Positions 1 to 9,700 of a stretch of DNA of 64,000 nt are shown here, piece after piece; the stretch's first letter is position 1, and each line of letters starts with the position of its first letter. The notes beneath the pieces were generated by a model that worked only from the letters and a program-made list of their open reading frames with translations, did not search any database and was not told the DNA's origin. Origin of the DNA: Gonapodya prolifera JEL478 (taxonomy: Eukaryota; Monoblepharomycota; Monoblepharidomycetes; Monoblepharidales; Gonapodyaceae). The translations under genes and the position numbers were made by a program. Where the stretch lies: positions 1,338,814 through 1,402,813 of the forward strand of contig KQ965732.1 in the NCBI GenBank assembly GCA_001574975.1. The letters are read 5' to 3'.

Positions 1-208
1 CATGGGTGCAACAGGTGTGGTTTCAGTTGGTTCCGCATACCTCTATAACACGAAGTCAAATATCAGTGAAGACGTGGGATNAACGCGGATGCGACTGCGG
101 ACCCACCTCCCAACTCCTGCGGTTGTATTCTTGGAGGGTCTGAACGCGCCTGAGAGCTTCCACCGCTGCAGCGTTCATGACGGTTTCCAGGTCGTCGGCC
201 ATGTACCA
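1..208. repeat. Perfect inverted-repeat block (partner 45911-46118)
   Basis: Bases 1-208 are the exact reverse complement of 45911-46118. The ambiguous base at 81 pairs with the ambiguous base at 46038. At 209 the identity ends and the flanking homology is clearly diverged. The partner block stops at the first N of a 17-base gap. Confidence 0.9.
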
Positions 209-1085
209 GTTCAATCGATTGTCGGCATAACCAATTAGTACTTGACTTTTGTAAATTGGCTTCATCGGGATGCTATAATAGTGAGTGGCTCGTTGGACGT
301 TGATCACGAGTACGGCTCCTCTCTGGTTGGCGACGGTCACTCCCCGCCTCAAACGGTCCTTCGTGTCCTGAAATATGTACTCCATCTTGAGCGTGTCGTC
401 GTCTGCGTATGCGTTGACTCTTCGCTTCCGCTCGATTTCACTGTAAGAGTCTGTTCAAAGTCTTGTTGACTGTGACCAAAGCATCTAAATCGTCCCATGT
501 TTCATTGCGTTTCTTTTCCTTTCCTTTCCTTGGAAGAACTAGAATCCGTCGATTCAATCCTTAGTTTTCGTTGCGAGGGTTGGAGTAGGAAGAATTTCAG
601 CCGAACTTGTGAAGGCATTTGGGAGGTTCGTTCTCATTCCAGGTCGATTGATCAAGATTTTGGTTACTTAGTGAATTTCTGTTCCGCTCCGGGTGACGCC
701 AAAGTTTGGTGGAAGGAAATACTGGCGTTTGATTTTCCTCTTTCTTGGTATGAATGTTTCGGGGAGTTTCATTCGCGATGCGGCGTTATAATATGAAGGA
801 ACATGATCAGAGCGAAAGAAGTCCCGTCGAGCAATGCACTCCGTTTGCTCCTCTTTCTGTTGTCCAGTTCGCCGCTGTCATGTCCGAAATCCATTTGTCG
901 GGCAACAAGCTGAACTTCGTCCAGAGATGCTGTCGGCCATCGTAGCCACAAGTTCCACTTCTTGTTAATTTGGCAATCGATCGGGAGTGCCCGAGTTGTC
1001 ACTGGCCAGCAAGTCTTTTGTGGTGGGTATTCTTTCAGCGGCTTCTGAGGTCGGCCATGAGGCGTTTGCGGCTGAGCAAGGGGGT
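1..1085 (-). pseudogene. Decayed left copy of unrecognised gene (partner at 45.1-46.1 kb)
   Basis: On the minus strand this stretch encodes the same protein blocks as the plus-strand gene at 45.1-46.1 kb. A central block of about 105 residues (56-385) carries HYYSIPMKPIYKSQVL and DDLETVMNAAAVEALRRV. An upstream block (about 770-1010) carries PIDCQINKK and a KRSKRS cluster. In the 45.6 kb copy the central frame stays open further upstream; here it is interrupted, so this copy looks decayed. The block ends abruptly at base 1, exactly where the other copy meets an assembly gap. I recognise no domain in it. Similarity to the partner is complete up to base 208 and then drops to roughly 75-85 percent by eye. 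Confidence 0.5.
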
Positions 1086-1139
1086 TCCGATGGTGGTTAT
1101 TTGCCTGGTATTGGACACATTGGGGAACATATGAGAGCA

Positions 1140-2255
1140 CTACAAACTTGCCCAAACTCCCACTGATGCCGCAACTGCGGAGTATAACAATGCCACGACA
1201 CCGAACACCCTCACGGCATCCGATTTAGCAGACGTAGAGACTGTCCTGCTGGTGGACGTCGTCGCCCCTACTCCGACAGATGTGGGGACTGTCCCACTGA
1301 CAGATGTCATTGTCCCTGCTCCGCCAAATCTGGAGGTAGATGCTGTGCTTGTGTTAGTTGCACGAGCAACGTCTATTGGGTAGGCCACCACAGGAAGGGT
1401 GAGTGCCGGGGTCACGTTTTTGTTGTCGAAGCCCGGTCCAAAGTTGCCGCCAAGGAAGTTGACGCAATTGGGTGGCCAGAATGACTGTGTGCAGTATTGG
1501 GCACCAGCCTTGCAGCAGCGGACACAGTAGGTGCTGGCATGGTGGAGAGTTTTAGAAGTGGAGGCTTATCAGAGTACGTTAGCACAGAGAGAAATCTCGG
1601 CTCGGTACTGACCTGTTACCGATAATTTGGATGAATTGTGCATATCCTGTGCAGCTTGGAAGTGGGAAGAGTCCAGAGCCAGAATCGTACTGCGTATTGA
1701 GCGTGATATTGACCAGCTCGGGATCAGTACTGGCAGGCGTCGTAAATGGAAACTTGGACACATCGTATTGACCAGTAACCTAATCGTAGTTGCAAATATT
1801 CGTTACTTCGGAGCCCTACAGCTAAACGGACACTTGCTCACCTGTTGGAACACAACCTCACCAGAGGCGTCGACCGCATTGACGTGGTGTGCAGAGTAAA
1901 TGAAGTTGGATGGGATGGGCCTGGGAGGTGGGTTCACACAGTAGACCAGAGCGTCCGTTTCTGGAAAGGTCAATGGTTGGTAGTCCCGCCTCCAACGTTG
2001 CAAACCTGGCTCCCGACACTCACTTGAAATGTTGACATTGGGCTTTGGGGGCAGAAACAAACAGAAATCTGTCTGGTCAGTGATATGCAGAGTGACATCA
2101 GCTGTAGTTTGCGCACAAATGGCTGTGGTGAGGGTGGCCACGAGGAGGAAGGACAGGAAGGAGGAGAGGAGCGCAAAGGGCTGTGGTGAGGGTGGCCTCG
2201 AGGAGGAAGGACAGGAAGGCATAGCGGTGGATGGCGACCATTGTGGTGAGGACAT
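1140..2255 (-). CDS. GPI-anchored cysteine-rich secreted protein, macrophage-activating-glycoprotein-like
   Basis: Three exons in phase (2255-1842, 1779-1613, 1533-1140) give a 324-residue protein. It starts with an N-terminal hydrophobic stretch ending near AICAQ, read as a signal peptide. The body carries TDFCLFLPP, a GQYDVSKFPF block and a CVRCCKAGAQYC cluster. A Ser/Thr-rich tail follows, and the C-terminus is a hydrophobic GPI-type signal (VFGVVALLYSAVAASVGVW). The order FCLFLPP, QYDVSKFPF, IIGNSTYCVRCC follows the fungal surface-protein family often annotated as macrophage activating glycoprotein, so a cell-wall or plasma-membrane location is inferred. No enzymatic motif is visible. The signal-peptide coding region has been duplicated (see the repeat at 2122-2226), which affects which ATG is in frame; the ATG at 2255 is the one in frame with the mature protein. 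Confidence 0.75.
2122..2226 (-). repeat. 58-base-offset tandem duplication of signal-peptide coding DNA
   Basis: A segment of about 40 bases (CTGTGGTGAGGGTGGCC and onwards) occurs at 2123 and again at 2181, an offset of 58 bases. Both copies encode FLSFLL-ATLTTA on the minus strand but in different frames, because 58 is not a multiple of three. Confidence 0.85.
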
Positions 2256-2392
2256 GTGAGTGTCTCCTTTTGAGTTTGGGGATTGGTGGCAAGATTGGTC
2301 GCAGATTTCAGAATGTGGCGCAGGTTCGGGGCCCTGTGACTAGTGCGAGTGCCCCCTTGTTCCCATAGCTACCACCCATCCTTCACTCTACA

Positions 2393-2409
2393 TGCGTTTA
2401 TACAACGCA
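2393..2409. repeat. Hairpin motif TGCGTT-N5-AACGCA, copy 1
   Basis: TGCGTTTATACAACGCA is a perfect 6-base-arm inverted repeat in the context CTACA-motif-TTTG. Confidence 0.85.
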
Positions 2410-2507
2410 TTTGCTACTGGTGAGCCGGACTGCTGCTAGCAGTTTAGCTGTTTTTTGGCGCAGCCCAGTAGCAATTACGTAGGTCATTGCGGCGACATTT
2501 GTGCTCG

Positions 2508-2620
2508 CTGCCTTTGGCGCGTTTGCACATCTCCTTTGCGCGTTTGCTCATTCCCTTTGCAAGTTTGCACATCGCATTTTGCGCGTTTGTACATCTCCTT
2601 TGCGCGTTTACTCATCCCTT
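2508..2620 (+). repeat. Minisatellite of TTTGCRCGTTTGCTCATC-type units, left array
   Basis: About five degenerate units of 21-24 bases built on CCTTTGCGCGTTTGCACATCT, ending in GTTTACTCATCC. A related array lies at 5212-5300. Confidence 0.8.
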
Positions 2621-2755
2621 GGGCATCTGGGGTAGGGGTACCGATCCCTTGGGGCGCGTTTAATTTCTAGGTGGGCTCATACGCGTCTGCGTTTGGCACT
2701 TGTACGGTCTGAATGCCACTTCCGTAGTGCTGTTGCCCCAACCCTTTACTCTACA

Positions 2756-2772
2756 TGTGTTTATTCAACGCA
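2756..2772. repeat. Hairpin motif, copy 2
   Basis: TGTGTTTATTCAACGCA is one base off a perfect inverted repeat and sits in the same CTACA/TTTG context. Confidence 0.75.
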
Positions 2773-2834
2773 TTTGATCGGTAGGACTGGTGCCCCCTGT
2801 TCCCGTAGGGTTACCACCCATCCTTCACTCTACA

Positions 2835-2851
2835 TGCGTTTATTCAACGCA
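2835..2851. repeat. Hairpin motif, copy 3
   Basis: TGCGTTTATTCAACGCA has perfect 6-base arms, with the shared upstream stretch ACCCATCCTTCACTCTACA. Confidence 0.85.
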
Positions 2852-2900
2852 TTTTGCTTCCGGGAGCCTTATAATGGTTATCCGGCGCTACCCTTCCCCA

Positions 2901-4794
2901 TTATACAACTACGCTGAATGACCAAGGCAACCCTAACTCAGTGAGATGTTTGTCCAACTCTTCGATCAAGGCTTCACGTCGCTCTGTGGAGTAGAACATG
3001 AATGACACATGGAAATCGTTACATTCCTCCTTGCCTTTCGAGTACAATTCCTTTCTCAAAGCCTCGAGGCGCCATCTTGAGACTTGCGGATTGTCTGGAA
3101 CACTGAAGCGGATGAACCGTGTGACCGTCTTACCATGCATGAGGAAGTGTTGTATGATTTCCAGCATTCGGCGGACCTCACATGCAACCTCTCGGTCCAA
3201 GTGTTCATTTTCGTCTACTTCAATTATCCATGATGTCTTGTCGTTGATCGGCTGATGAATGTCCACTCGCCGGTATGTGTCCATCGAGCACTGATTTTGC
3301 ACACGATACTCTCGTTGTGGTTGGGGAAAGGTCGGGTCATGGTTGTCGCATATGTACTTCCAGACTTGTGTTTCAAGGGCTCTGTGCTGTCGGAGCAGCT
3401 CTGGCTTCAATATTTCCCAGCACATACTGCAGAGACCTTGTATGTACGCGAAGTTGTCGCACTTCTCCTGGCTGCACCGCTTGTTTGCCACATCACGACT
3501 ACCTTCGTGTTCGGCTGCATGCTCCTTGCACCATAACCGTTTGCCATCTGCGAGACCATATTTGGGGCTTCTCTCACATGATTCGGCAATGCACTTTTTG
3601 TTGCCAACGTCTGTCGCATCAGCAGGTTTATGCTCCGAACACCACTTGCCTTTGCCATCGTCAGCATTCCCAAATTTGGCAACTCGGCTGCATGATTCGC
3701 CTTGACATCTGAGCTGAACGAGATCTATCATGTCGTTGGTGGCATGTGTTCGGCAGAGTAGCATGATCTTGTCGGTGGGGTTCCATATCGTGCAGTGCGG
3801 TCACATGATTTTGCCCTGCATCGTTTGGTACGGTCATCTCTTGTACCTGGTGGCCGATGGGTTGAACACCAGTAAACGTTTCCAGTCTCTAGTCTTTGAA
3901 CAAATGGTCCTGATCTTTTGCAAGCCTCTTCAGAACACTTTGGCCTTGTAAAGTTTTGTGATCTACAATCCGGTCGATGCTCTGCACATATTATTTTGAT
4001 CGCCATATCTGGCAATTTTCTCGCAGCCAGCAGAAGCACATTTTTTGCTGTCCACCTTCTTGCCATTTGGTGCGTGTTCGTGACACCAGCGGTGAGGGCT
4101 ATCTGGTAGATGCCGGTGTGGGAGGCGTTCACATTCTGGTTCTGCACAAACTTCGAGGCGAACACGAAACAGGCTTCCATCTGCATGTTGATAATAGCGA
4201 GCGGAAATCCTTGTCAATTCACTTAGTTTGTCTTCGCGCGGTGTTTCTGACAGTGGAGGCAAATGTGCGCCTGCTTCTGGACGTTTGTTTCCATTTGCCT
4301 TATGGTTTCTGGTATGCTTGTCAGATGATGCCTGAGCTGTAAATGGCTTCTGTGTTTCCAATGTTTCCAGCTGAGTCTTGACCTTGACCATTGCTAGCAC
4401 TTTTGCAATTTCTGCAATGAGTTGGCCTTTCGCCACATTTTGTCACATCTACGTAAGAGGCTTTTGCATTACCACATCCGCAGATTATCTTTTTGGTCAC
4501 GAGGATCATATCAGAGGTTTTGCATGATCCACAATGTGAAGCATCTGCTCCTGGCATCGAAAACGTTGCTCTCTTAGCTTGCGGACAAGCACATCGCGGC
4601 ATGTTCACACTGACCATATTAGAGGTGCGAAATTCCGCACAATGTGTGATTTGCGTCTTTCCAGGTGCTTTAAATTCAACATATTTGCCACTACCGCAAT
4701 TGCAGGTTCGCTTAAATTTCTCTTTTCCCCATGTATATGCACCACATCCATTCGATTTTGACACCATTGTGTTGATGTCCAGACTGCTCATCAT
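2901..4794 (-). pseudogene. EsV-1-7 cysteine-repeat gene with nuclease-like C-terminal region, broken
   Basis: The minus strand encodes a long run of cysteine repeats followed by a distinct C-terminal region (about 2901-3330). Typical repeat units read RCQGESCSRVAKFG...WCSEH and KCIAESCERSPKYG...WCKEH. The 4321-4794 part carries the CGCGNAKASY / HC..CKTSDM variant. This spacing, C-x4-C-x3-[AP]-x-[FY]-G...C-x2-H, matches the EsV-1-7 repeat first described in a brown-algal virus and in the Ectocarpus IMMEDIATE UPRIGHT protein. The C-terminal region has IIEVDENEH, a CEVRRM motif and RFIRFSVPDN, the pattern of the restriction-endonuclease-like domain that accompanies such repeats in giant viruses and protists. 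The reading is split over several frames, with a few breaks, so it is treated as a fossil or decaying gene. Whether it is of viral or host descent cannot be decided here. Confidence 0.7.
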
Positions 4795-5049
4795 CTCTAA
4801 TCCATCTACGAGTTCACAGAAAAGTCGTCACCTCTTGACCGCAGTGTGGTTACTAAACGTGATCTAGCAAAGACCTTGCATGTTTGCTGCTCCTCAACGC
4901 GTCTGTACAGTGGTGCAACGTCCTCACATCTGCGTGCACTTCGCAACTCTCAGCATCTCCCATAGCGATGCGGCTTCAGTAGTGCTGCGGCTTCAGTAGG
5001 ACTATACCCAGTTCCCGTAGTGCTGCGGCTTTCGGGGTGCTATGCTACA

Positions 5050-5066
5050 TGCGTTTATTCAACGCA
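5050..5066. repeat. Hairpin motif, copy 4
   Basis: TGCGTTTATTCAACGCA is identical to copy 3 and preceded by GCTACA. Confidence 0.85.
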
Positions 5067-5211
5067 TTTGCTGTATAATGGTTATCCAGCGCTACCCGGT
5101 GGCACTTGCGGAGGGCATTGGGGATATGTGGGAACCGATCACTTTGGGCGGCATTGCGGCTACCTTGGTGCTAATCCGGCTATCGCCGGCTTTCCCCACT
5201 TAGTGGGGATC

Positions 5212-5300
5212 GCTGCCTTTGGCACGTTTGCTCATCTCCTTGGCACGTTTGCTCATCTCCTTGGCACGTTTGCACATCCCCTTTGCGCGTTTACTCATCC
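5212..5300 (+). repeat. Minisatellite of TTTGGCACGTTTGCTCATCTCC units, right array
   Basis: Two units are near-perfect 22-mers and the outer ones are degenerate. It ends in GTTTACTCATCC like the left array. Confidence 0.85.
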
Positions 5301-5345
5301 ATTGGCCCCAATTTCACGTAGTGCTGCGGTTTCGACAGATGATAG

Positions 5346-6480
5346 ACCATCTGCGGAGTGCTAACACATTGTACTGCTCCTACGCGCGCGCAAAGATTGG
5401 GATGGGTGCGGAGATACAGGATAGATTGGCGTGCGGCTTGTCTCAACCGACGAAATCAGTATTATTGGACAGTTTCAACAAAGATACCGCAATGTCATGA
5501 GTAATCGTGATCTTGAGTCCATTCCAGGACTGAGTTTCTTCACTGATTTTACAATCAGCAGCAAAGCAGATTACGTTGCAGTTACACCTGGTAGCTCTTT
5601 CTCCTGGGTACCTTGCATGCTAAAAGTGGGTCATACCAGCCCGATGAAAGGGGAGGGACAACCTCCGGGGAATTGTACTTGAATTCTCTTTTTGGTTCAT
5701 GTGTTTCCATTTGGGTTGGAGTTTCGCTGTGCTGTGAAGATTCTGGGGGAACAGTTTCATTGTTCACGTTCATCGCGAAAGAAACTCAGGAAGTATAAAC
5801 AATAGACCAAGAAAAAATTGCTTGGGAATGAGACGTACTCGAAAACGTTACTCGTTCTTGCATTCTCCGTTTTTTTCTTGGATTCAAATGTCACTCACAG
5901 TGCAAATGAATACTAATCTCAGCGCAACGTATTGCAATGCCAATTTGATGGCCATCACTAATGTGTTGGACCAGAGTTTGGAAGATGACATGTGAGTGAT
6001 CCGGGTTTCCGGTTTTCTGGATTTTGCTCTGACGCTTCAATGTCCTTCGGGAACCTGGTATGGCACATTGGTTTGAAAAAAACAAAATGTGCCTTCACAA
6101 GTGAGCATGGTACACATGACAATAGTGACGAAAGACTGGAAGTTTGCATTTGGCGGCCACATGAACAAGGAGCTGTGCGGTTGGAACATCAATATATTTT
6201 TGGGGCGTAATGTCTATCTTAGATGATGAATGGACATACTAGCTGTATTGTGTTGAACAAAGTGAGCAATGGGACTAAGCTTGAAGCAAATTTACCCATC
6301 GTTGGCGACATAATGACTATTAACAGGATAGTATCCACTCACGGTGGTGAGGTAACAGTTTCCATTGGTTCTACGGGCAATGTTATATTTCGGACTACTG
6401 TAGAGCGCAGCATTTCAGTACTTTCAGATTGGATGGTCCCATTCCCCAACAATCTCATCTACTCGTCCCGCTAGAGTGGT
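5346..6480 (+). other. Spacer with weak, unrecognised coding-like stretches
   Basis: Three short plus-strand open stretches (5431-5682, 5992-6210, 6223-6474) have ordinary amino-acid composition but no recognised domain. The last includes VSNGTKLEANLPIVGDIM and GGEVTVSIGSTGNVIF, which look like beta-rich protein. They could be exons of one degraded gene, since GT and AG sites exist between them, but I could not define a convincing model. From about 6400 this region becomes homologous, inverted, to 44745-45005. Confidence 0.25.
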
Positions 6481-6720
6481 CTTCATCGCCTTTGGGGTCT
6501 ACTCAAGTGAAGATTAATTATTGCAATGGAAGTGGGAAAGTGGGAAGAGTGTTGCAAAACACAACTGCTCGGCGTGAAACTTCCCCCTGATGCGTTTTCC
6601 GATTCCTCACCAATTCTGAATTACGATAGCCAGCACGTTTGGGGCCTCTTCCAAAATAGTTCAACAAGGAGGTTCAACTCCCATGCTTTTGTTTCTTTCA
6701 AAATTAGATATAATTTTGTG
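6400..6720. repeat. Inverted-arm segment (partner about 44745-45005)
   Basis: The reverse complement of this stretch matches the partner at about 80 percent by eye. Shared blocks include AACTCCCGTCCCGCTAGAGTGG-type and GGAAGTGGGAAAGTGGGAAG sequence. It ends in a short element also found at 47840-47945, with a B-box-like GGTTCAACTCCC on the minus strand. Confidence 0.7.
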
Positions 6721-6746
6721 GAGGGGTGATAGTCTCTTCCTACATG

Positions 6747-9700
6747 CTACTCCGTTATAGCTTGCAGTTCCGGTGGTCCCTGGTCTGCTCCACCTTGCCT
6801 GGTCACCACGGGCACCATTGGCGGGGGAGGCAACGAGCTCCGCCGGCGCGCCTGCCCCGCACCTTCGTCATCCGCATCCACAGCGTCCAGGATGTCGTCC
6901 TGTCCATTGAGCACGTCCTGCCAGTCCAAGTTGAACATTTCCACAGGCCGCCATCCCGTCCTGCGTTCCGTGTCAAGGACCAGGAAGGACGCAGTGATGG
7001 CGAGTCGCTCGTGGCATACTTGGTCCCGCCGGTCGGGGAGGAAGTCCAGCTCGGCCATGGCGTACAGGTCGCGTTTGGCGAGACTGGGAACGGCTGGGCA
7101 TAGGGTGGAGAGTGTGTCGTGGAAGTCCTCGACGGTGAGCGAGCCAAGGGAGTGAGCGTCCGACTTGATGAATGAGAAGTAGAACTGCGAAATTTGCAGG
7201 GATCAGATCTGTTGTGCAAAACTTGAATTGTCCCTCACAAAACTCACAAACTTGTAATTCGGCTCCAGCCCTTCCCTGATCATATGCACCACATGCCCCA
7301 CGCACTTCTCCCTCGACAACAGACTCTTGCAATAGGCGACCATCTCGAGCTCAATCTGCTCATACGTCGCCTGCTCTCTCCCGGGCCAAACAACCCTGGC
7401 AGCCTCCCTCCATGCTTCCAGGTCCAGAGGTTCGAACCGAGAAAGGCACTCGTCCACCAGCCGAATGTATTTCCACAAGGCGTCTTCTTCGCCCGATAGG
7501 TGGTGGGCGAAGATTGACGCGGGGACAGACATGGCGTCGAATCTTTGCAAGGCCGCGATGATGTCGTGCGCGACACGCAGGATAATTTCGGGGATTTGGT
7601 ACCGACGCTGCAAAAACTCAAAAAATGTATCCTGGGGCGGATTTTTGCGCGCCGGAGGGACGAGGTGTTTCGATCATCTGTGAGAACAACAAAATGCTAC
7701 ACGCAACTCACCACCATCCTCCCCAGCTTCACCAACTGGCCGACTCTCTGCGCCCTCTCCTCGGACTCCCACCGCTCCTCGTACACTTCCGAAATCAGCA
7801 ACTCGAGCTTATCAAGGTTCCAACTGCGTGCTGTACGTGGTTTGACACCTTGGCGGTGCTCGTACTGGTAGCAGAGGCATGCCAATTGCGTCAGCACTCA
7901 GCACAAACTTCGTCCGAACCCGAGGCCACCAACTCACAAAGTGATGCCAAATGACCCGATACGTCTTGGGCTGCTCGAAGTTCAAATCCTCCGTCTCCTC
8001 ATCCGCGTCGTCGTCGTCATCCGCCACGCCCATCCCGTACAGAACGTCCGCCGCTGTTTCACGGTCCCCGTCATCCCCTTGTTTCTCCTTCGCCCCAGCA
8101 CTCCCACCGGCAGCGCCAACCCCGCCTGTGCTCCCTTCGAGACGGTTCTGCCTCTGCCGATCCGCGTCCAATTTGCCCTCGGGAGTGAGCCGCATGCGCA
8201 GGCGCAGCTTTGGGTGGCGGAAGCGCACGTGGGTAACCCCGGGGAACACGGGAAGGGGGGCTGGTGGTGGTGGCTGGTGGGGGCAGATCACGGTCTGTGC
8301 CAGAACGGAGGTAGATCGTTAGGGCAACTCCTTCGAACTCTTACGTGCGATGATACCACCAAGACCCACCCTCTCGCCACACTTTCCACAATACATCACA
8401 CCCTGCTCCCTCCCCCATGCTCTCCACACCGCGCCATCTACCGAATACTCCGCGCACACCGCGTACACTCGTGTAGCCTCGTCGGCGACGCGGCGCACTG
8501 TGGCGCGGGATCCTCGCTGAGCCTCGTAGATCTCGAGCAGGGAGCGCAGGTGGGAGCGGTGGGAGCGGGTGGCGACTTGCTCGGCGAGGAGGGAGGAGAC
8601 CTTTGTGTGGAAGGTTTGTGCTAGGGAGGCGGCCTGGAGTTCGGGTGCGGTAAGTGTTGGTAGACTCGGGGTTGGCGGAAAAAAACGAAAGAGCGGAATG
8701 CCGAGACACACCTCAGCCTTGATCGCTTCCTCGCGCTCGGCGGCTTCCTGCGCCTCTCGCTCGGCCTCACCGCCATCCCCATCCTGGTCCTGCTCATCGG
8801 CCTCTGCGACCCCAGCACCATCACCCACGCTAATAACCGCCGTCCCCGCCGACCCCCTGGCGATCTCTCGTTCCGCCCGGCGCCGGGCAGCCTCCCTCGC
8901 CAACCGTCTCGCAATGTCGCGTTTCCGGGCCAGGTTGGATAGTTGCAGCTCGTAGTCCTCGATTTGCAGGTTGAGAATGGACGAGAGCTGGTCGTCCAGG
9001 GAGAGAGTCGAGCGGAGGGCGTGGCGGGTCGTGGACTAGGAACGTGGGGGATGGGTAGGTCAGATTTGAATGCTCAGCTGGCGTCGTGACGTTCAAACAT
9101 CAACGCTTCCGTCCTCCACATACCCCGAACCCCCAAGTCTCCCACAATCGCCACCCCGATCCCCCCCCCCCTAACCTCTATCTCAACACTCACAAACGGC
9201 TCGACAACAACATCCCCCCACCCCGCGGCGCCCTCCTCGTCCTCGCCCTCGTCCCCGGCACCCTCCTCCGCCTTGAACACGCTGAGCTTCTCAATGACGC
9301 TGGTCGCCTGCTGCAGGCTCTGCCTCAGCTGGCCCTGCTCCGCGCGCATCTGGGCCACGCGGTCCGCGTGCGCCGTGTGCATGTGCGCGATCTGGGTCGA
9401 GAGGGACGCGGCTTGGGATGTGAGTTGGGAGATCGTGGTGGTGAGCGAGGCGATGGTGGCGAGGTGGGTGGAGATTGTCGTGCTGTGGGTGTGGGGTGTG
9501 GGGTGTCGGGGGAGAGGGGGTTTGGTACGGGTTTGGAAGTTGGTGAACGCTAGGTACTTTTGTTCGCCGCCTTCCGTTACTCCGTCTGGTCCATGGTCGG
9601 CATTTGCAGAGTCGCTCCCAACAGCCACCACATCACTCCCCGCCACCATTCCCCTCGTTGCTCCACGGCGGGTATTCGCACAGTCGCTCACCACCGCTGC

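Larger units (their letters stand above)
2340..2900. repeat. Left flanking direct repeat of the EsV-1-7 segment
   Basis: This spacer carries, in order, the hairpin motif (2393), a CATTGCGGC block (about 2487), a minisatellite (2508-2620), two more hairpin motifs (2756, 2835) and TATAATGGTTATCCGGCGCTACCC with its last base at 2893. The same modules recur in the same order and orientation at 4970-5345 on the other side of the EsV-1-7 gene. Bases 2349-2410 and 2789-2853 are also a 60-base direct repeat of each other. No coding potential is evident. Confidence 0.7.
4868..5345. repeat. Right flanking direct repeat of the EsV-1-7 segment
   Basis: From about 4970 this holds several GTAGTGCTGCGG-type units, the hairpin motif (5050), TATAATGGTTATCCAGCGCTACCC (5074-5097), a GGCATTGCGGC block (about 5148) and the minisatellite (5212-5300). 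The module order and orientation are those of 2340-2900. The first 100 bases show nothing notable. Confidence 0.65.

Noticed and set aside
1-300. Telomere-proximal sequence
   Set aside because: No telomere-type repeats are present. The start of the window may be a contig edge only.
2508-2620. CRISPR array
   Set aside because: Units are adjacent and degenerate without unique spacers, and the context is eukaryotic.
2340-5345. LTR retrotransposon or Polinton
   Set aside because: The flanking repeats are direct, but no reverse transcriptase, integrase, protease, polymerase or capsid-like sequence lies between them.
8319-8903. Separate 194-residue minus-strand gene
   Set aside because: Its flanks are exons of the coiled-coil gene, joined by GT-AG introns, and the internal ATG has no promoter-like context.
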